From an uncultured Lachnospiraceae bacterium (GTDB taxonomy: Bacteria; Bacillota; Clostridia; Lachnospirales; Lachnospiraceae), in contig CAJTVK010000020.1 of the NCBI GenBank assembly GCA_910579645.1, positions 1 through 43,984 on the forward strand: a stretch of DNA of 43,984 bases, written 5' to 3'. Both the position numbers and the translations under genes were made by a program. This document shows positions 25,374 to 35,000 of this stretch, piece by piece. Below the pieces are notes generated by a model. The model was given only the letters and a program-made list of their open reading frames with translations. It did not search any database and was not told where the DNA came from. The first letter of the stretch is position 1, and each line of letters begins with the position of its first letter.

Positions 25374-26048
25374 TCATTCTGTTATAAAACTCACTAATTC
25401 ATGATAAATTGCCTCATACCCATCTGCATAGAAATGCATTCCATCCTTAGAAAACTCTTCACGAAGGCAGCCGTTTTCATCTTTTAGCGGTTGATTTACA
25501 TTTATGAAACAGTATCCCTTTTTTTCTGCCATTTCCCGTATCTTCTTATTCGCACTGTCGATTCGCTCATTTGTCCTTACTTTCAGCATTTCTGCCATAT
25601 GCGGCATCTGGACATCTGTTGGGTTCACCGGGTAATATGCCATCAAATAAATTTTTGTATCAGGCAGTTTATCTGTAATTTTGTTAAGAACCTTCTCATA
25701 TTTCTCAACAAATCTGTTCAGATCAAGTCGAGCATCATTCAGATCATTTGTGCCAATATTAAGAAAAATCTTTGCTGGTTTTAAATCGAAAACACATTCC
25801 TGTAATGCTTCTTCAAATTCATCCAGTACGAATCCACCGATTCCCCGGTTATAGATAATTTCTTTTAGCCCATAATCCTGCACAAGTTCATTGATCGGGA
25901 ACTGCTCCATCAAGGAAGAACCCGCAAATAATATCTGCCCTTCCCTGACAAAACGGTTCAGCCTCCTGAATTGCTCCCGTTTCTGGTTCTTTTCATCCTG
26001 CATTGCTTCCCTTATGTATGGCCCTATCTGTTCCATAACCTCATTCAT
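25374..26048 (-). CDS. SGNH/GDSL-type esterase
   Basis: An SGNH hydrolase of about 224 residues (numbering below from the upstream Met at 26054). All four blocks are visible. Block I is ILFAGSSLMEQFP, with Ser47 replacing the usual GDS by GSS. Block II is NRGIGG (Gly71-Gly74 region), block III is NIGTNDLND with Asn103, and block V is SKDGMHFYADGY with Asp204 and His207. Members of this group often deacetylate sugars or small glycosides. There is no signal peptide, so it is cytoplasmic. AAAGGAGA is too close to the first Met, and the second Met (26048) has the right spacing. Together with the sulfatase it supplies non-glycosidic trimming in the long operon. The acyl group (acetyl, feruloyl or other) is not determined. 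Confidence 0.85.
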   Translation of the reverse strand: MNEVMEQIGPYIREAMQDEKNQKREQFRRLNRFVREGQILFAGSSLMEQFPINELVQDYGLKEIIYNRGIGGFVLDEFEEALQECVFDLKPAKIFLNIGTNDLNDARLDLNRFVEKYEKVLNKITDKLPDTKIYLMAYYPVNPTDVQMPHMAEMLKVRTNERIDSANKKIREMAEKKGYCFINVNQPLKDENGCLREEFSKDGMHFYADGYEAIYHELVSFITE

Positions 26049-26089
26049 CCGCATCTTCTCCTTTCTTCCCTATGCCTTGTCTTACAACT

Positions 26090-28474
26090 CTATATTGCCT
26101 TTTCTTCTGCTTCTGCAAAAAACCCCCGTTTTGTATGGTCAATATATAATGTTTCCTTCTGCATATAGTCAACTTCATAAACAGGCTCATTACACCCTTT
26201 ACCAAAGTAAAAGTGGAATACCCCTTTTTCCACCACCCATACATTGTCCAGATTTACAAATGCCAGCTGGTCGATCCGAAATGTCATGGATACCCTTTTG
26301 GTTTCCCCGGCTTTTAAATCCACCCGATAAAATCCAACCAATTCTTTCTGTGGACGGACAATGCTTGCGATTTTATCAATGGCATAAAGCTGTACAACCT
26401 CCTCTCCGTCTGTATTTCCAGTATTAGTGACGTCTATGGAAATTGTAAGATGCGGCATCCCATCTATTTCCATAACCTTCATTTCTCCGTTTGCATATGC
26501 AAAAGTCGTATAAGACAATCCATACCCAAAGGGAAGCTGTGCCGCACAGGTCATGGTTCCATATCCATCTTTGTTAATGGAACGCATCCCCGCATCACAC
26601 CGTCCACCTGTATGTTGATAATAAAATACCGGAGTCTGCCCTACATGCCTGGGTACATCAACCGGAAGTTTCCCGCCCGGATTATTTTCTCCTGCTATTG
26701 TTCTGGCAACCGCATTTCCACCATATGGTCCCGGAAGCCACCCCTCCAAAATTGCCGGTATATTTTCATAAATAAACGGATTGACCAGAGGTTTATTATC
26801 TGTATGTACGATAACCATGTTGGGATTGACAGCAAAGACCTCACGTACCAGTTCTGCCTGCTTTCCCGGAAGTGTAATATCTACATTATCTCTGCCCTCA
26901 CCAGCCGTACACTCCACCATCATCCCAATCTTCCCACCTACTGTCATCAATACTATATCTGCCGCTTTTGCCGCTTCTCTTGCAGATTCAAAGTCATATT
27001 CTGTTTCTTTTACAATATGACAACCTTGTGTGTATGTAGCTTCCGGATAAAAATCTTTCACGGCCTCATAGATTGTCTTTGCCCCCGGATGCTGTACCCG
27101 GATATTTTCATCCACAATTTCTGTAAAATCAGGCAGTACTCTCGGTTTATCCGCAGATTCCGTAATTGTCTCCTCGTCAATCTTTACTCCTTCCATGCCA
27201 ACCATTCCGGAATTCATAAGCGCAAGGAACATTTCTTCGTTTGCCGGATAACTGTAGGAACCGTTCATCATAATCAGATTATTCCCTGTCGGCCCTATCA
27301 CCGCAATCTTCTTTGTGTTATCTTTGATCGGAAGAATGCCGTCGTTCTTTGTCAATGTCATTACTTTTTCAGAAACATATGCCGATTTTCTGTCATTATC
27401 TGTGTTATCCATTTCGTGAAATTCCCCATATGGACTTTCAAAAAGGCCAAGGTTGAATTTCAGACGGAGAATGCGTTCCAGAGAACGGTCAATGTAGCTC
27501 TCCTCTATTTTGCCGCTCCGCACTGCCTGTGCCAGTACCTCTCCATACGCATAGGGATTGGGCAACTCCACATCCAGCCCGGCTTTCAGGCTGCGGATTC
27601 CTGCCTCTTCTGCATTTTCTGCCATTGGACACTTTTCCACAAGATTCTCAATAGAAGTATAGTCGCTGACTACCACCCCTTCAAATCCAAGGTCATCCCG
27701 CAGCAAATCTGTCAGCATACGTTTGGAGCCACAGATCAGTTCACCATCATATTCCGAATAAGAATTCATCACACAACTCAGATTTGCTTTCCTGACTGCC
27801 GCCTCGAAAGGCTTTGCAAAATTTTCTCTGATATCTCTCCAATCCGTCTGGGTACGGGAGCCATTCAAACCACCCTCCGTCATGGAATATCCAATAAAGT
27901 GCTTTGCTGTTGCTGCTACCCCCTCTTTCAGGTCTGCGCCCTGTAATCCGGAAACATAAGCACATGACATGGCCGCCACATGGGTCGGATCTGTTCCATA
28001 ATCTTCACTGGTCCTTCCCCAGCGAAAATCCCGAACCAAATCCAGTACCGGAGAAAGTGCCTGACGGATTCCGATATTTACCATCTGTTCCCGGATGCGG
28101 TCTCCAATATCCTTTACCAGCTCCGGTGAAAAGGATGCACCAAGACTGATTGAAGTTGGGAACACTGCACAGCCTGAAACCATTGGCCCGCTTAAAGCTT
28201 CTGCATGCACCAGTGCAGGAATCCCAAATTCCGTCTGTGCCATAATCTGGTCCTGTGCCATACGCACCAATCCTGCAATATCCCTCGCAGGCGGTGAACC
28301 GGCAAATATAATGATTTCTCCGATACCATCCCGGAACATTTCCTCTTTTGGGAGCCCTGTCACCATAATACCTGTCAGCTGCCTCGTTTTCTGTTCCAGC
28401 GTCATTCTTCCCATAAGGTCTTTTACACGCTCTGTAGTAGGTAACGAGGGATTTTGAAACGGATATTTTTTCAT
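26090..28474 (-). CDS. GH3 family beta-glycosidase
   Basis: A 794-residue GH3 enzyme. The barrel has ALSPVLDLVRDFRWGRTSED at about 139-158, the KHF triad at 191-193, and the nucleophile Asp271 in GVVVSDYTSIENL. The alpha/beta sandwich (MTLTKNDGILPIKDNTKKIA, then GPYGGNAVARTIAGENNPGG) and the fibronectin-III-like domain (NTDGEEVVQLYAID) complete the fold. There is no signal peptide. The start ATG 28474 follows GGAGGCAG at the right spacing. A GTG further upstream overlaps that site and is rejected. The SDYxSIE signature and overall layout match the GH3 at 29962-32328, so the two are probably paralogues of a beta-xylosidase or beta-glucosidase branch. Exact substrate is not fixed. Confidence 0.9.
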   Translation of the reverse strand: MKKYPFQNPSLPTTERVKDLMGRMTLEQKTRQLTGIMVTGLPKEEMFRDGIGEIIIFAGSPPARDIAGLVRMAQDQIMAQTEFGIPALVHAEALSGPMVSGCAVFPTSISLGASFSPELVKDIGDRIREQMVNIGIRQALSPVLDLVRDFRWGRTSEDYGTDPTHVAAMSCAYVSGLQGADLKEGVAATAKHFIGYSMTEGGLNGSRTQTDWRDIRENFAKPFEAAVRKANLSCVMNSYSEYDGELICGSKRMLTDLLRDDLGFEGVVVSDYTSIENLVEKCPMAENAEEAGIRSLKAGLDVELPNPYAYGEVLAQAVRSGKIEESYIDRSLERILRLKFNLGLFESPYGEFHEMDNTDNDRKSAYVSEKVMTLTKNDGILPIKDNTKKIAVIGPTGNNLIMMNGSYSYPANEEMFLALMNSGMVGMEGVKIDEETITESADKPRVLPDFTEIVDENIRVQHPGAKTIYEAVKDFYPEATYTQGCHIVKETEYDFESAREAAKAADIVLMTVGGKIGMMVECTAGEGRDNVDITLPGKQAELVREVFAVNPNMVIVHTDNKPLVNPFIYENIPAILEGWLPGPYGGNAVARTIAGENNPGGKLPVDVPRHVGQTPVFYYQHTGGRCDAGMRSINKDGYGTMTCAAQLPFGYGLSYTTFAYANGEMKVMEIDGMPHLTISIDVTNTGNTDGEEVVQLYAIDKIASIVRPQKELVGFYRVDLKAGETKRVSMTFRIDQLAFVNLDNVWVVEKGVFHFYFGKGCNEPVYEVDYMQKETLYIDHTKRGFFAEAEEKAI

Positions 28475-28533
28475 TTTTGCTGCCTCCACTTCTTTATCGT
28501 ATTTTTTTATTTTCCTACTAAATCTCTACTGGC

Positions 28534-29913
28534 TTATAATGCACGTCTTTCTTTCAATTCTTTCAATATTTCGGGCCGTATCTTATCCATATTCCAAAAC
28601 AGAAGCAGGACAATCTGAATAATTGCCAAAATAAGCGGAACACCAATCATCAGTATAATCTCTGCATTCAGTGCAGATTGCGCCTGTATTGCTGCCGAAC
28701 CGTCATAATGCCCCATGGCCAAAATCCACCCTACAAGCCCTGCTCCCACACCTGAACCTACTTTTGCCCCAAAGCTCGCAAGGCTTGTGACAATTCCTTC
28801 CGCACGGGCACCAATCTTCCATTCGCTCCAGTCTGCAACATCCCCTGGCAGTGTAGAAATTGCCGCTCCAAAAAGCATATTTCCAAATCCTTTCAGCGCA
28901 TAAAATGTAAAAAACAGCGCCTTATTATAGGGATTTAGCAGCTGTACAACTGTTGAGCCAAGAGCAATCAAGGAGCCTGCCAGCATGACATTCCTTTTTC
29001 CAAATCTTTTATAAAGTACGGGAGCCAAAACTGCACTCAGAATCATTGGTGGCAGCGAGACCAGCCCTATCATGCCTACCAGATTTGCATCTCCCATGAT
29101 ATCTCTGGCAAAATAAACATTTGCCCCGCCCGTACTGTTGCTTAAATAATAAGCAACACTGAGCAATGCCGCCAAATAGAAATATTTACTCTTTGCAAGA
29201 CTTTTAAAAACCTCAATCAAAGATTTTGTCTCTTTCTTTTGCAGGCTTTCATCCGTCTCCGACATAAATTGTTTTTCTGTCACTCCAAAAAAGGTGATCA
29301 TGACACATACAAATGAAATGCCCGCATAAACAAGTGCCAGTGTCGTCCACGCTTTCTGACTGGCAGCACCCCCAAAATTATCCAACAATGGCATAGATAT
29401 CATGCCAATCACCAGTGATGTCACCATAGCAAACAGGGTACGAAATACAGCCGCTACATTTCGGTCATTTGAATCCGGCGCAAATAATGTAAACAAGGTA
29501 ATGTATGCTAAATTTGATGCGGTATATGTAACAGCAGAAAGCAGGACATAAGTTACTGCAATATAGACAATCTTACCTGTTTCGCCCAAAAATGAAGGAA
29601 CATAGAATACCATTAAAAATGTTATGATCAGCGGAATGATCATCCATATAAGCCATGGCTTTGCCTTTCCATATTTACTGGATGTCTTTTCAATGATGAT
29701 TCCCATCAGGATATCACTTAATCCGTCCAGAAATCTTGCCAACAGCATAACTGTCCCAACTACACCGGCCGCCAGCAAAACATTATCTGTATAATAGTAG
29801 GTCAGAAAACTTCCGACAAAGCCCCAAATAATGTTATATCCGACATCCCCCATTGCAAACCTTATTTTTTCACCTGTTGTGCTGATTCCAGGCTGTATGG
29901 CTTTCTTACTCAT
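28534..29913 (-). CDS. GPH-family (MFS) sugar:cation symporter
   Basis: A 459-residue transporter of the GPH family with about 12 hydrophobic segments. The signature is ARFLDGLSDILMGIIIEKTS, then SKYGKAKPWLIWM. It belongs to a different branch from the transporters at 7560 and 23998 (KAKPWLIWM instead of KGRPY) and is nearer the transporter at 40268 (KTKPWIL). GGAGGAGGAT precedes the ATG. It lies between two GH3 genes that resemble each other, which suggests the trio forms one import-and-cleave set. Confidence 0.9.
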   Translation of the reverse strand: MSKKAIQPGISTTGEKIRFAMGDVGYNIIWGFVGSFLTYYYTDNVLLAAGVVGTVMLLARFLDGLSDILMGIIIEKTSSKYGKAKPWLIWMIIPLIITFLMVFYVPSFLGETGKIVYIAVTYVLLSAVTYTASNLAYITLFTLFAPDSNDRNVAAVFRTLFAMVTSLVIGMISMPLLDNFGGAASQKAWTTLALVYAGISFVCVMITFFGVTEKQFMSETDESLQKKETKSLIEVFKSLAKSKYFYLAALLSVAYYLSNSTGGANVYFARDIMGDANLVGMIGLVSLPPMILSAVLAPVLYKRFGKRNVMLAGSLIALGSTVVQLLNPYNKALFFTFYALKGFGNMLFGAAISTLPGDVADWSEWKIGARAEGIVTSLASFGAKVGSGVGAGLVGWILAMGHYDGSAAIQAQSALNAEIILMIGVPLILAIIQIVLLLFWNMDKIRPEILKELKERRAL

Positions 29914-29961
29914 TACAATCCTCCTCCAAACCTTCTCTCCATAGTCTCTTTAAGAACTCTG

Positions 29962-32328
29962 TCACATAACGTTTACCGACGCAAAAAATCCCCTTCTTGC
30001 CGGACGAATATATGCCGTATTTTTGATATGAAATTTTCCCCGAAGCGGCAATTCGTTTGAAGTTCCCCCTATGGCCACTTCCATATCGCCTTTCTCTACA
30101 ATCCATTTTTCATCCTTGCCTACAAAAGCAAACTGGTCGGCATGCACAGTAAATTCTATTGTTTTTGTTTCCCCGGCTTCCAAATACACTCTTGCGCATC
30201 CGGCAAATTCCTGATATGGACGCAGCATAGATGCACAAAGGTCTGATACATAAAGCTGCACAACTTCCTCTCCGGCTCTTTTTCCAACATTTCTAACTTT
30301 GCAAGATATCGAAACCTTTCCATCTGCATCCACTTCCGGATTGCTGACCTGCAGTTCACTGTAGGCAAACTCCGTATAGCTTAATCCCTGCCCAAAATAA
30401 AATAGCGGCTCTGTAGTGGAATCTACATAACGGCAGGAACTGGTCGGACATTTTCTGCTGTAATAGCTGTTACCCGTATATTGCCCATTATAAATCGGAA
30501 TCTGCCCGGTACTTCTCGGTGCTGTTATGGAAAGACGTCCTGCTGGGTTATAATCTCCGAATAGCACATCGGCAAGCGCAAGACCGCCGCTTGTCCCCGG
30601 AAACCAATTCTCCAAGACTGCATTTGCTTTCTCAACCAGCTTAACAGAGGACAGCGGACGTCCGTCCATATGGACGACTACCACCGGCTTACCAGTTTCT
30701 AAAAGTGCCAATGCCAGTTCTTCCTGTACGCCCATCAAACCGATATCATCCGTATCAATCCCCTCTCCGATTGTACAACTTCCACCCCAGCCGTATTTCC
30801 CGCCAAGCGTCAGAATTACCACATCCGCCTGTTGCGCTGCCTGAACTGCCTCTGTAAATCCGCTCCTGTCATAACCCGCCACATCACACCCTCTGGCATA
30901 TACGATTTCCGCCTCCGGTACTTTCTCACAGATTGCTTTCAAAATTGTCTTGGTATGCGGATAAGAAGCCTCCACAGCCTGCATTGCTGCGGCGTTGTCT
31001 CTTTCTACACTGCTTTCCGGATATTTCGCCACATCTTTCTGTACTTCCATAGCCTCTGCCATGTTCTCCACACTTGCTTCCATCCCTGCCTGATCAGCAA
31101 GCGTTCCACCAATCATCATATCTGTACCTGCCGCATAAGTGTAACAGCCAAAGAGCAAACGGACATTATCCGCATGAGGCCCAATTACTGCAATTTTCTG
31201 TTTTTTCTTTTTTAATGGCAAAATACCGTCATTTTTTAACAATACGATTGATTTCTGGGCAGCCTGATAGCTTCTCTCAAAACTTTTCTGTTCTTCAAAT
31301 ACATGCATACGCTCCCTATCGGCCACATGCTTGTCCAACAGTCCCATCTTTTCTTTCACTTTTAATACTCTTAAGGCAGAACAGTCTATCAATGCCTCAT
31401 CCAATATACCTTTTTTCACTGCCTCCACAAGAAGCTCTGTCTGATAGCCAACCGGCTGTGGACATTCCACATCCAGCCCCGCATCCAGCGCCTGACGTCC
31501 GGCATCCGCCATATCTTCCGCCAGCCGATGGTCTGCCAGATGCTCTATTGAAGCATAATCGGAAACTACAATTCCCTCAAACTCCATTTCATCCCGCAGC
31601 AAATCAGTTAAAATCCTTTTGGAACCGATTACCATTTCCCCGTCAATCGTTCCATAGGAGTTCATAACTGACAGCATGCCGCCCTCTGTGATTGCTGCCT
31701 GAAATGGTTTCGCATAAACCTCTCTGATTTCTTTCATAGGAATCACACAGCTGGCCATATTGATGCCTCCGCTTGACATACCATAACCGAGAAAATGTTT
31801 TCCCGTTGCACAGAGCATATCTTCTCTTTCCCCCTGCAATGCTTTTACATAGGACGTTCCAAGCAATGCATTTAAAGTCGGATCCTCGCCATAGGTCTCC
31901 CCGGTTCTCCCCCAACGGGGATCACGGCAGACATCCAATACTGGAGCCAAAGCCTGATGATATCCCACCGCTTTTGCCTGATCATGTATCACTTCTGCCA
32001 CACTGCGCAGCAGTTCTGCATCAAATGTTGCACCCAATCCGATTGCCGAAGGGAATACGGTGGCCTCTGCAATGGACACTCCTGTAAGCGTTTCCACATG
32101 CATAAGCGGCGGTACACCATTAGTCTGTTCTGCGATTTTTAAAACAGATTCTTCAATTGCATCTGCCAGCTGTTCCTTATTCAGAAATACCGGAAGAATA
32201 ACCGCCTCCCCCACACCGTCAGGACATTGCTGCGGCATGATGCTGTTTCCTAGCGACATTGTACATTGCAGTTGTGCAATTTTCTGCTCCAATGACATCT
32301 CATTTAAAATTTGTTCTGCGGTTTTCAT
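29962..32328 (-). CDS. GH3 family beta-glycosidase
   Basis: A 788-residue GH3 enzyme. The barrel has ALAPVLDVCRDPRWGRTGET at about 126-145, KHF at 177-179, and the nucleophile Asp257 in GIVVSDYASIEHL. The sandwich domain (SIVLLKNDGILPLKKKKQKI, GTSGGLALADVLFGDYNPAG) and fibronectin-III-like domain (KRAGEEVVQLYVSD) follow. There is no signal peptide. The ATG at 32328 is 8 nt after AAGGAG. The in-frame TTG two codons earlier is too close to that site. It is paralogous to the GH3 at 26090-28474 and is gene 2 of the long operon. A beta-xylosidase or beta-glucosidase role is likely. Confidence 0.9.
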   Translation of the reverse strand: MKTAEQILNEMSLEQKIAQLQCTMSLGNSIMPQQCPDGVGEAVILPVFLNKEQLADAIEESVLKIAEQTNGVPPLMHVETLTGVSIAEATVFPSAIGLGATFDAELLRSVAEVIHDQAKAVGYHQALAPVLDVCRDPRWGRTGETYGEDPTLNALLGTSYVKALQGEREDMLCATGKHFLGYGMSSGGINMASCVIPMKEIREVYAKPFQAAITEGGMLSVMNSYGTIDGEMVIGSKRILTDLLRDEMEFEGIVVSDYASIEHLADHRLAEDMADAGRQALDAGLDVECPQPVGYQTELLVEAVKKGILDEALIDCSALRVLKVKEKMGLLDKHVADRERMHVFEEQKSFERSYQAAQKSIVLLKNDGILPLKKKKQKIAVIGPHADNVRLLFGCYTYAAGTDMMIGGTLADQAGMEASVENMAEAMEVQKDVAKYPESSVERDNAAAMQAVEASYPHTKTILKAICEKVPEAEIVYARGCDVAGYDRSGFTEAVQAAQQADVVILTLGGKYGWGGSCTIGEGIDTDDIGLMGVQEELALALLETGKPVVVVHMDGRPLSSVKLVEKANAVLENWFPGTSGGLALADVLFGDYNPAGRLSITAPRSTGQIPIYNGQYTGNSYYSRKCPTSSCRYVDSTTEPLFYFGQGLSYTEFAYSELQVSNPEVDADGKVSISCKVRNVGKRAGEEVVQLYVSDLCASMLRPYQEFAGCARVYLEAGETKTIEFTVHADQFAFVGKDEKWIVEKGDMEVAIGGTSNELPLRGKFHIKNTAYIRPARRGFFASVNVM

Positions 32329-32361
32329 TTCCAACTCTCCTTGTGTCTTTACATATCCTTT

Positions 32362-34809
32362 TTAGGAAATTTTAATATCCATACTTTTTATCTGCCCTGC
32401 ATTATCGCTGATCCGTATTCTGCCAATTCCCGTCTTGTCTTTTGCACGAATAACAGCAAGCATTCTTCCCTCAAAAATCTGATGTACAGAATCTATATAT
32501 CTTTCTTCTGTTTTCGGATTTGCCGAACCACATCCTAAAAGCTCAGTCAGTCCATCTGTCTCAATACTTACCATACGGTCAATTGACATATCCAGCGTAT
32601 TATCAGTGTCCCTATATTCAATCTCTACAAAAGCCAGATCATTAGAACCCGCACACAGTTCTTTCTTGTCAATATTTGTATGCATAATCGCATTTCCTGC
32701 TGTTTTTAGACTCTGTCTTCCTACTTCGTTACCGCTAATGTATGCTACTGCCTCCACTGTACCTGGTTCATATATAACCTCCCATTTACAGTAATACTTC
32801 TTTTCTCCCGCTCCGACTGTCTGCTTCCCACAAGAACATCCATTTATCAGCAATTCCACCTCCTCGGCATCAGAATACACCTCTACAAAGGTCATCTTTC
32901 CTTCCATTCCCGGCCATGTCCAGCTATGAATGGAATCCGTCCAAGACCATTGTGATACATGCAGTTTTTTATTAACATTCTCCGGCCTGTGAACAGAAAT
33001 ATAGGGCTTGTGGGCTCTCCCTCCCCAAACAGTTTCCCGCCAGTATGAAATAGGCCTGCGATATCCGGTCAGGTCAAAATCACCACAATATGCCAATATC
33101 CACGGGTATTGCGCATAGACATTCAATATTCCGCTTTCTTCGCTGATGCGTCCGATTCCTGGTTCGCCAATGTAATCCCACGCAGTCCATGCAAAATCGC
33201 CAATCAGGTAACTGTTTTTTTCTACTAATTCCCAATTTTTATCCAAATCTGGCGGATTTGTCTCACTTCCACAAAAAATGCGGTTAGGGTCATCTTCATG
33301 TTCTTTTTCATACATATAGGAAGCATAATTATACCCAATCACATCCAACATATCGCAGGATTCTTTTATGGCATCCCGACTAATTGGATGCATATTAATG
33401 GCTGGCATCAGTTCCATCATATTTGCCATCATGTTATTAATCTCCATGACTTCCATCTCCCTGGCATGAAGCCTTTGAGCAATCTTCATAACCTTATCCA
33501 GATTCGCCATCATTATATTAATCCCGTTAGTAATCAAGCGTGTCGGGTCAAGTTCCTTTAGTTTCTCTGTAAACTTTCTCCCCCAGTGAGCAGAAAGTTC
33601 TGTTCCCACATCCGGGATTTCGTTTCCGATAGAATACATAATTACACTTGGATGATTATAGGAAACCTGCACCATGGATGTAATATCTTCTTCCCAGCAC
33701 TCCTCCATCCATAACGCATAATCAAAAGTTGGCTTGGCATGTGTCCATGCATCCGCATATTCCTCCATCACAAGCATTCCATATTTATCACAGGCATTTA
33801 AGATCGCATGTCCTACCGGATTATGCGATGTGCGGATAGCATTGTAACCGGCCCCTTTCAACATACGGATACGGCGGTCTTCCGCATCTGCCACGCTTAT
33901 TGCCCCTATCACGCCATTATCACTGTGAATACATCCTCCTTTCAGTTTGACCGTTCTCCCATTTATTCGCAGTCCATGTACCGTATCCAATTTTATAGTT
34001 CGTATTCCAAAACTTCCCATTGTCCGGTCCAGTTCCCTGTTTTCCTCCGTGACCACTGTTTCATAAGTGTAAAGCACAGGTGTTTCCACACTCCATAACA
34101 ATGGATTCGGGATATATATACGCTGCCGTATTACTACTTCCTCCGCAGAAAACATATTGACCACCGTGTCAGCAGAAGCTGCAACAGTGCCATCCTGTAC
34201 CCTGAGAACTGTTTTTACCGCTGCCTTCCTATGTCCGGCAATCTCATTTTTCAATGTTACTGCCACTTCAACCGCTGCCATTTCCGAATCTGCATCCAGT
34301 GTGGTCAGCCGTACCCCATCGGGCTGAATATGCAGGTTCTCGCCAATCATTAGTTTTACATCCCTATATACACCGGTTCCCGTATAGTATCTTCCATTCG
34401 GATGTATTCCGTTTAACGCAGTTACCTTGATTTTATTAGCCTCCCCAAAAAGTAGATAATCGCTGATTTGGGCTATAAATCCAGTAAATCCAAAACGGTG
34501 CCTTTTAACCACCTGCCCATTCACCTCTAATATTGCATTCGCGTATACTCCCTCAAATTCAATGTAAATAACCTTACCTTCATCCTCTTTGGACGGCGTA
34601 TATATCTTTTCATACTCTACATTATTTGGTGTATAATATCCGATTCCGGCTTCATCCTGATTTTCTTCCCTACGCTCCGTTAAACGCATTGCATCAAATG
34701 GAAGTTTTACCTCTTTCACTTCACTCGCAGCCGCTACAAAAGCCGACATCATCGGATTATCCAGCCCTTCCCGGAATCCCCAATTTCTATTAAAATCCTG
34801 TTTAATCAT
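32362..34809 (-). CDS. GH2 family beta-glycosidase, first gene of the long operon
   Basis: An 815-residue GH2 protein. The jelly-roll domain (RYYTGTGVYRDVKLM near 140-154) is followed by an Ig-like domain and the TIM barrel with RTSHNPVGHAILNACDKYG. Acid/base is Glu397 in YSIGNEIPDVG and the nucleophile Glu516 in FCGSETNP. C-terminal DUF4982-like (WTWPGMEGKMTFVEVYSDAE) and beta-sandwich domains end the protein. A methionine-rich insert at about 430-475 (NIMMANLDKVMK, INNMMANMMELMP) has a counterpart in the GH2 at 5047-7443. There is no signal peptide. Start ATG 34809 follows AGGAG. A longer frame up to 34878 would consume the promoter region and is rejected. Its upstream region holds a phased direct repeat facing the AraC gene at 35001. 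Confidence 0.9.
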   Translation of the reverse strand: MIKQDFNRNWGFREGLDNPMMSAFVAAASEVKEVKLPFDAMRLTERREENQDEAGIGYYTPNNVEYEKIYTPSKEDEGKVIYIEFEGVYANAILEVNGQVVKRHRFGFTGFIAQISDYLLFGEANKIKVTALNGIHPNGRYYTGTGVYRDVKLMIGENLHIQPDGVRLTTLDADSEMAAVEVAVTLKNEIAGHRKAAVKTVLRVQDGTVAASADTVVNMFSAEEVVIRQRIYIPNPLLWSVETPVLYTYETVVTEENRELDRTMGSFGIRTIKLDTVHGLRINGRTVKLKGGCIHSDNGVIGAISVADAEDRRIRMLKGAGYNAIRTSHNPVGHAILNACDKYGMLVMEEYADAWTHAKPTFDYALWMEECWEEDITSMVQVSYNHPSVIMYSIGNEIPDVGTELSAHWGRKFTEKLKELDPTRLITNGINIMMANLDKVMKIAQRLHAREMEVMEINNMMANMMELMPAINMHPISRDAIKESCDMLDVIGYNYASYMYEKEHEDDPNRIFCGSETNPPDLDKNWELVEKNSYLIGDFAWTAWDYIGEPGIGRISEESGILNVYAQYPWILAYCGDFDLTGYRRPISYWRETVWGGRAHKPYISVHRPENVNKKLHVSQWSWTDSIHSWTWPGMEGKMTFVEVYSDAEEVELLINGCSCGKQTVGAGEKKYYCKWEVIYEPGTVEAVAYISGNEVGRQSLKTAGNAIMHTNIDKKELCAGSNDLAFVEIEYRDTDNTLDMSIDRMVSIETDGLTELLGCGSANPKTEERYIDSVHQIFEGRMLAVIRAKDKTGIGRIRISDNAGQIKSMDIKIS

Positions 34810-34886
34810 TTTTCTTTCTCCTGAACACTTTGTAAGTATTGCGTTGCCTCCTAAACTCATTTTAAAGAATACCACCAACAGATATG

Positions 34887-34919
34887 ATACAATTTTTCAC
34901 TTTTTAATACTATTTTTCA
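34887..34919 (-). promoter_or_regulatory. 20-bp-phased direct repeat before the 11-gene operon
   Basis: TGAAAAATNGTAT occurs twice on the minus strand (34919-34907 and 34899-34887) with 12 of 13 bases identical, exactly 20 bp apart, in the gap between GH2 and the divergent AraC gene. This is the layout expected for an AraC-type activator. A good sigma-A -35 is not evident, which fits activator dependence. Confidence 0.6.
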
Positions 34920-35000
34920 GTTTATTTTGCAAAACTATATTGATTTCTGAGGGATAATATATTTTAATATGTGTAACTCCATACAAAGGAAGGTGGTTTT

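Noticed and set aside
26450..27946. Long plus-strand ORF of 498 codons
   Set aside because: It is antisense to a well-defined GH3 gene, rich in Cys/His/Ile as expected of shadow frames, and lacks a ribosome site and any domain.
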